From positions 1 to 6,745 of the forward strand of contig CAIRMY010000109.1 of assembly GCA_903879775.1 (NCBI GenBank): 6,745 nt of DNA. Reading direction: 5' to 3'. Origin of the DNA: an uncultured Bacteroidota bacterium (GTDB taxonomy: Bacteria; Bacteroidota; Bacteroidia; NS11-12g; UBA955). The notes beneath the pieces are model-generated. The model had not been told where the DNA came from and searched no databases. It worked only from the letters and a program-made list of their open reading frames with translations. Shown here piece after piece: positions 5,363-6,745 of this stretch. The position numbers were made by a program, and so were the translations under genes. Positions within the stretch are counted from its first letter, which is position 1. Every line of letters starts with the position of its first letter.

Positions 5363-6745
5363 TTAGAAATCTAAGATAATCCCTATTGTTGGCAATACAT
5401 TTCCAGATTCATTGGGCAAATAATCTTTCAAATATTGACTTTGATTGTTTGGATCTTTAAGTAAATTGCCTTGCTTGTCTTGGCGGGCAATTAATGTTGC
5501 AGGGCCTAAATATTTGTATCCAAAGAAGTTTTGAATGTCTAAATATAAATTTAAAGACCACTTTTTCTTGTACCAAACTTTATCAACCCGTATATCGAAC
5601 TGATTGAAATTACCCAATCTATTTGAATTCAATGAATTATAATCTTGAATTGCGATCCCTTTTACATTCCAATTGGCAACATTCATCGATAAATTCTCGT
5701 TGTTTGGAGTGTAAGGTCTGCCGGTAACAAATCTCCATTTTCCACCTATTTCCCAGTTTTTCTTCAATTTTTTACCTACCACAATACTCAAAGTATGGCG
5801 GCTATCCCAGGCACTTGCAACCAATTCGTTGTTTTTGTCGGCAAACTGACTCCATGCCAAAGTGTAACTTAATATTCCATAAAGACCATTTCTCGATCTA
5901 CGTTGCACTAAAAACTCTGCTCCATAGGCCAAACCAGTTGAAATAGATGCAACAGGTTCATTGCCTACAACCGCAAAATCAGCACCTAAATTACCTAAAC
6001 TTATGCTGTCATTCAGCGCCATTGGGTAATTGTCGTACACTTTGTAAAATCCTTCCAAAGTAATTTTCGTTTCCTGCCCTTGGTTATATTGAAAACCCGC
6101 TGAAATCATTCTATTTCGAATGTACTTTACCCTGTTTTTGTTTTCAAAATTTCCGTTAGAATCTTTGTACCCTAAAACCGTGTAAGCCGGCAATTGGAAA
6201 AATTGACCTATATTGGCATTAAAATAAAGGTTGTTTTTTAGAGGGACAGATACTGAGGCAGAAATTGTTGGTTGGAAAAACAAATTGCGCGTATTCTCGC
6301 CATATGATGAGCCGTCGAATCGAGTTGCTAACGACACCAGAGTTCCTTTTCCTACGATTCCGGAAATCCTTCCAAATGCATTGTATTTGAATGTTTCCAT
6401 TAAACTCTGGAATTTGAATTCCAAAGGATTTGGAAGATACGGCTTTACAACCTTACTATAAGAATTCACAGAATATTTCACATATTCCAAACCAGAACCT
6501 ACCATCCAATTCCAAGTGTTTAATTTACCTGAATGCTCAACTCTAAGCTTGTTTTCAGCTTCGCGGGAAATGAATTTCAAATTTAGATTCGATGCAATTG
6601 TTTGATCGTTGTCTTTGTATTTGTATGTTTCATTATTGAGCATATTTCGACTTAAAAACACCTGTGTTTTTGTTGTTTTTCCGAAGTGAGAATAAATTGC
6701 GCCAAAGGTATAATTCCACTGGCTATAACTTGGCAGATACCCTAA
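5363..6745 (-). CDS. TonB-dependent outer-membrane receptor, C-terminal barrel part
   Basis: The minus-strand frame is open from the right edge to the TAA at 5363-5365, giving 460 visible residues; the start, signal peptide and plug domain lie outside. A GTG at 6659-6661 can be taken for a start but is internal: 28 further codons before it are open and read as normal barrel sequence. The fragment alternates aromatic and polar residues as beta-barrel strands do. It includes Y-G-A-E-F-L-V-Q-R-R-S, S-Y-T-L-A-W-S, a D-S-R-H-T-L strand start, the W-R-F-V-T-G-R-P-Y-T-P motif typical of Bacteroidota receptors (about visible residues 337-347), and L-D-I-Q-N-F-F-G. It ends in I-I-L-D-F with a terminal phenylalanine, the usual outer-membrane barrel signal. 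Such receptors import large or scarce ligands (siderophores, cobalamin, glycans, peptides) using TonB energy. The substrate cannot be assigned: there is no SusD neighbour in view, and the N-terminal half is missing. Confidence 0.88.
   Translation of the reverse strand, partial: LGYLPSYSQWNYTFGAIYSHFGKTTKTQVFLSRNMLNNETYKYKDNDQTIASNLNLKFISREAENKLRVEHSGKLNTWNWMVGSGLEYVKYSVNSYSKVVKPYLPNPLEFKFQSLMETFKYNAFGRISGIVGKGTLVSLATRFDGSSYGENTRNLFFQPTISASVSVPLKNNLYFNANIGQFFQLPAYTVLGYKDSNGNFENKNRVKYIRNRMISAGFQYNQGQETKITLEGFYKVYDNYPMALNDSISLGNLGADFAVVGNEPVASISTGLAYGAEFLVQRRSRNGLYGILSYTLAWSQFADKNNELVASAWDSRHTLSIVVGKKLKKNWEIGGKWRFVTGRPYTPNNENLSMNVANWNVKGIAIQDYNSLNSNRLGNFNQFDIRVDKVWYKKKWSLNLYLDIQNFFGYKYLGPATLIARQDKQGNLLKDPNNQSQYLKDYLPNESGNVLPTIGIILDF

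Noticed and set aside
6231..6461. A 76-codon plus-strand frame opposite the TonB-dependent receptor
   Set aside because: It is antisense to conserved barrel sequence and has no supporting signals.

Overview
The window is visibly A+T-rich and comes from a member of the Bacteroidota. Four independent signs agree. A secreted protein carries a type IX secretion (T9SS) C-terminal sorting domain. The HemW begins in the Bacteroidota style (M-A-G-L-Y-I-H-I-P-F-C). There is a DUF4271-like membrane protein and a SusC/CirA-style TonB-dependent receptor. The intergenic regions hold TAnnTTTG-type -7 boxes and no Shine-Dalgarno sequences. Nothing in the sequence fixes the genus.

Layout. At 1-803 (minus) is the 5' portion of a DUF4271-type membrane protein that runs off the left edge. 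It is divergent from hemW (plus, 901-2022), a radical-SAM heme chaperone. The short spacer between them has a -7 box facing each way, each only a few bases from its start codon, and an 8-bp inverted repeat between the boxes. Next is a 727-residue secreted, cysteine-studded protein (plus, 2129-4312). It has a signal peptide, seven PKD-like repeats and a T9SS sorting domain, and is followed by a compact hairpin terminator. A tandem-domain universal stress protein follows (plus, 4421-5290), with its own -7 box. It converges on the 3' end of a TonB-dependent outer-membrane receptor (minus, 5363-6745) that runs off the right edge. A long near-perfect hairpin with A and T tracts on its two sides sits between these convergent genes and can terminate both.

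How the genes relate. Most are probably separate transcription units, each with its own promoter box or terminator. The only plausible functional neighbourhood is heme/tetrapyrrole: hemW beside a DUF4271 gene, a family I recall as often lying next to heme-biosynthesis genes. The PKD/T9SS protein and the receptor are both cell-surface proteins, but nothing links them in one pathway. No RNA gene, CRISPR array, insertion sequence or phage gene was seen, and no stretch over 300 bases lacks a gene. I did not find a new multi-gene system. The most unusual object is the cysteine-rich repeat protein, followed by the TTG start and possible leaderless transcripts at the hemW divergent promoter.
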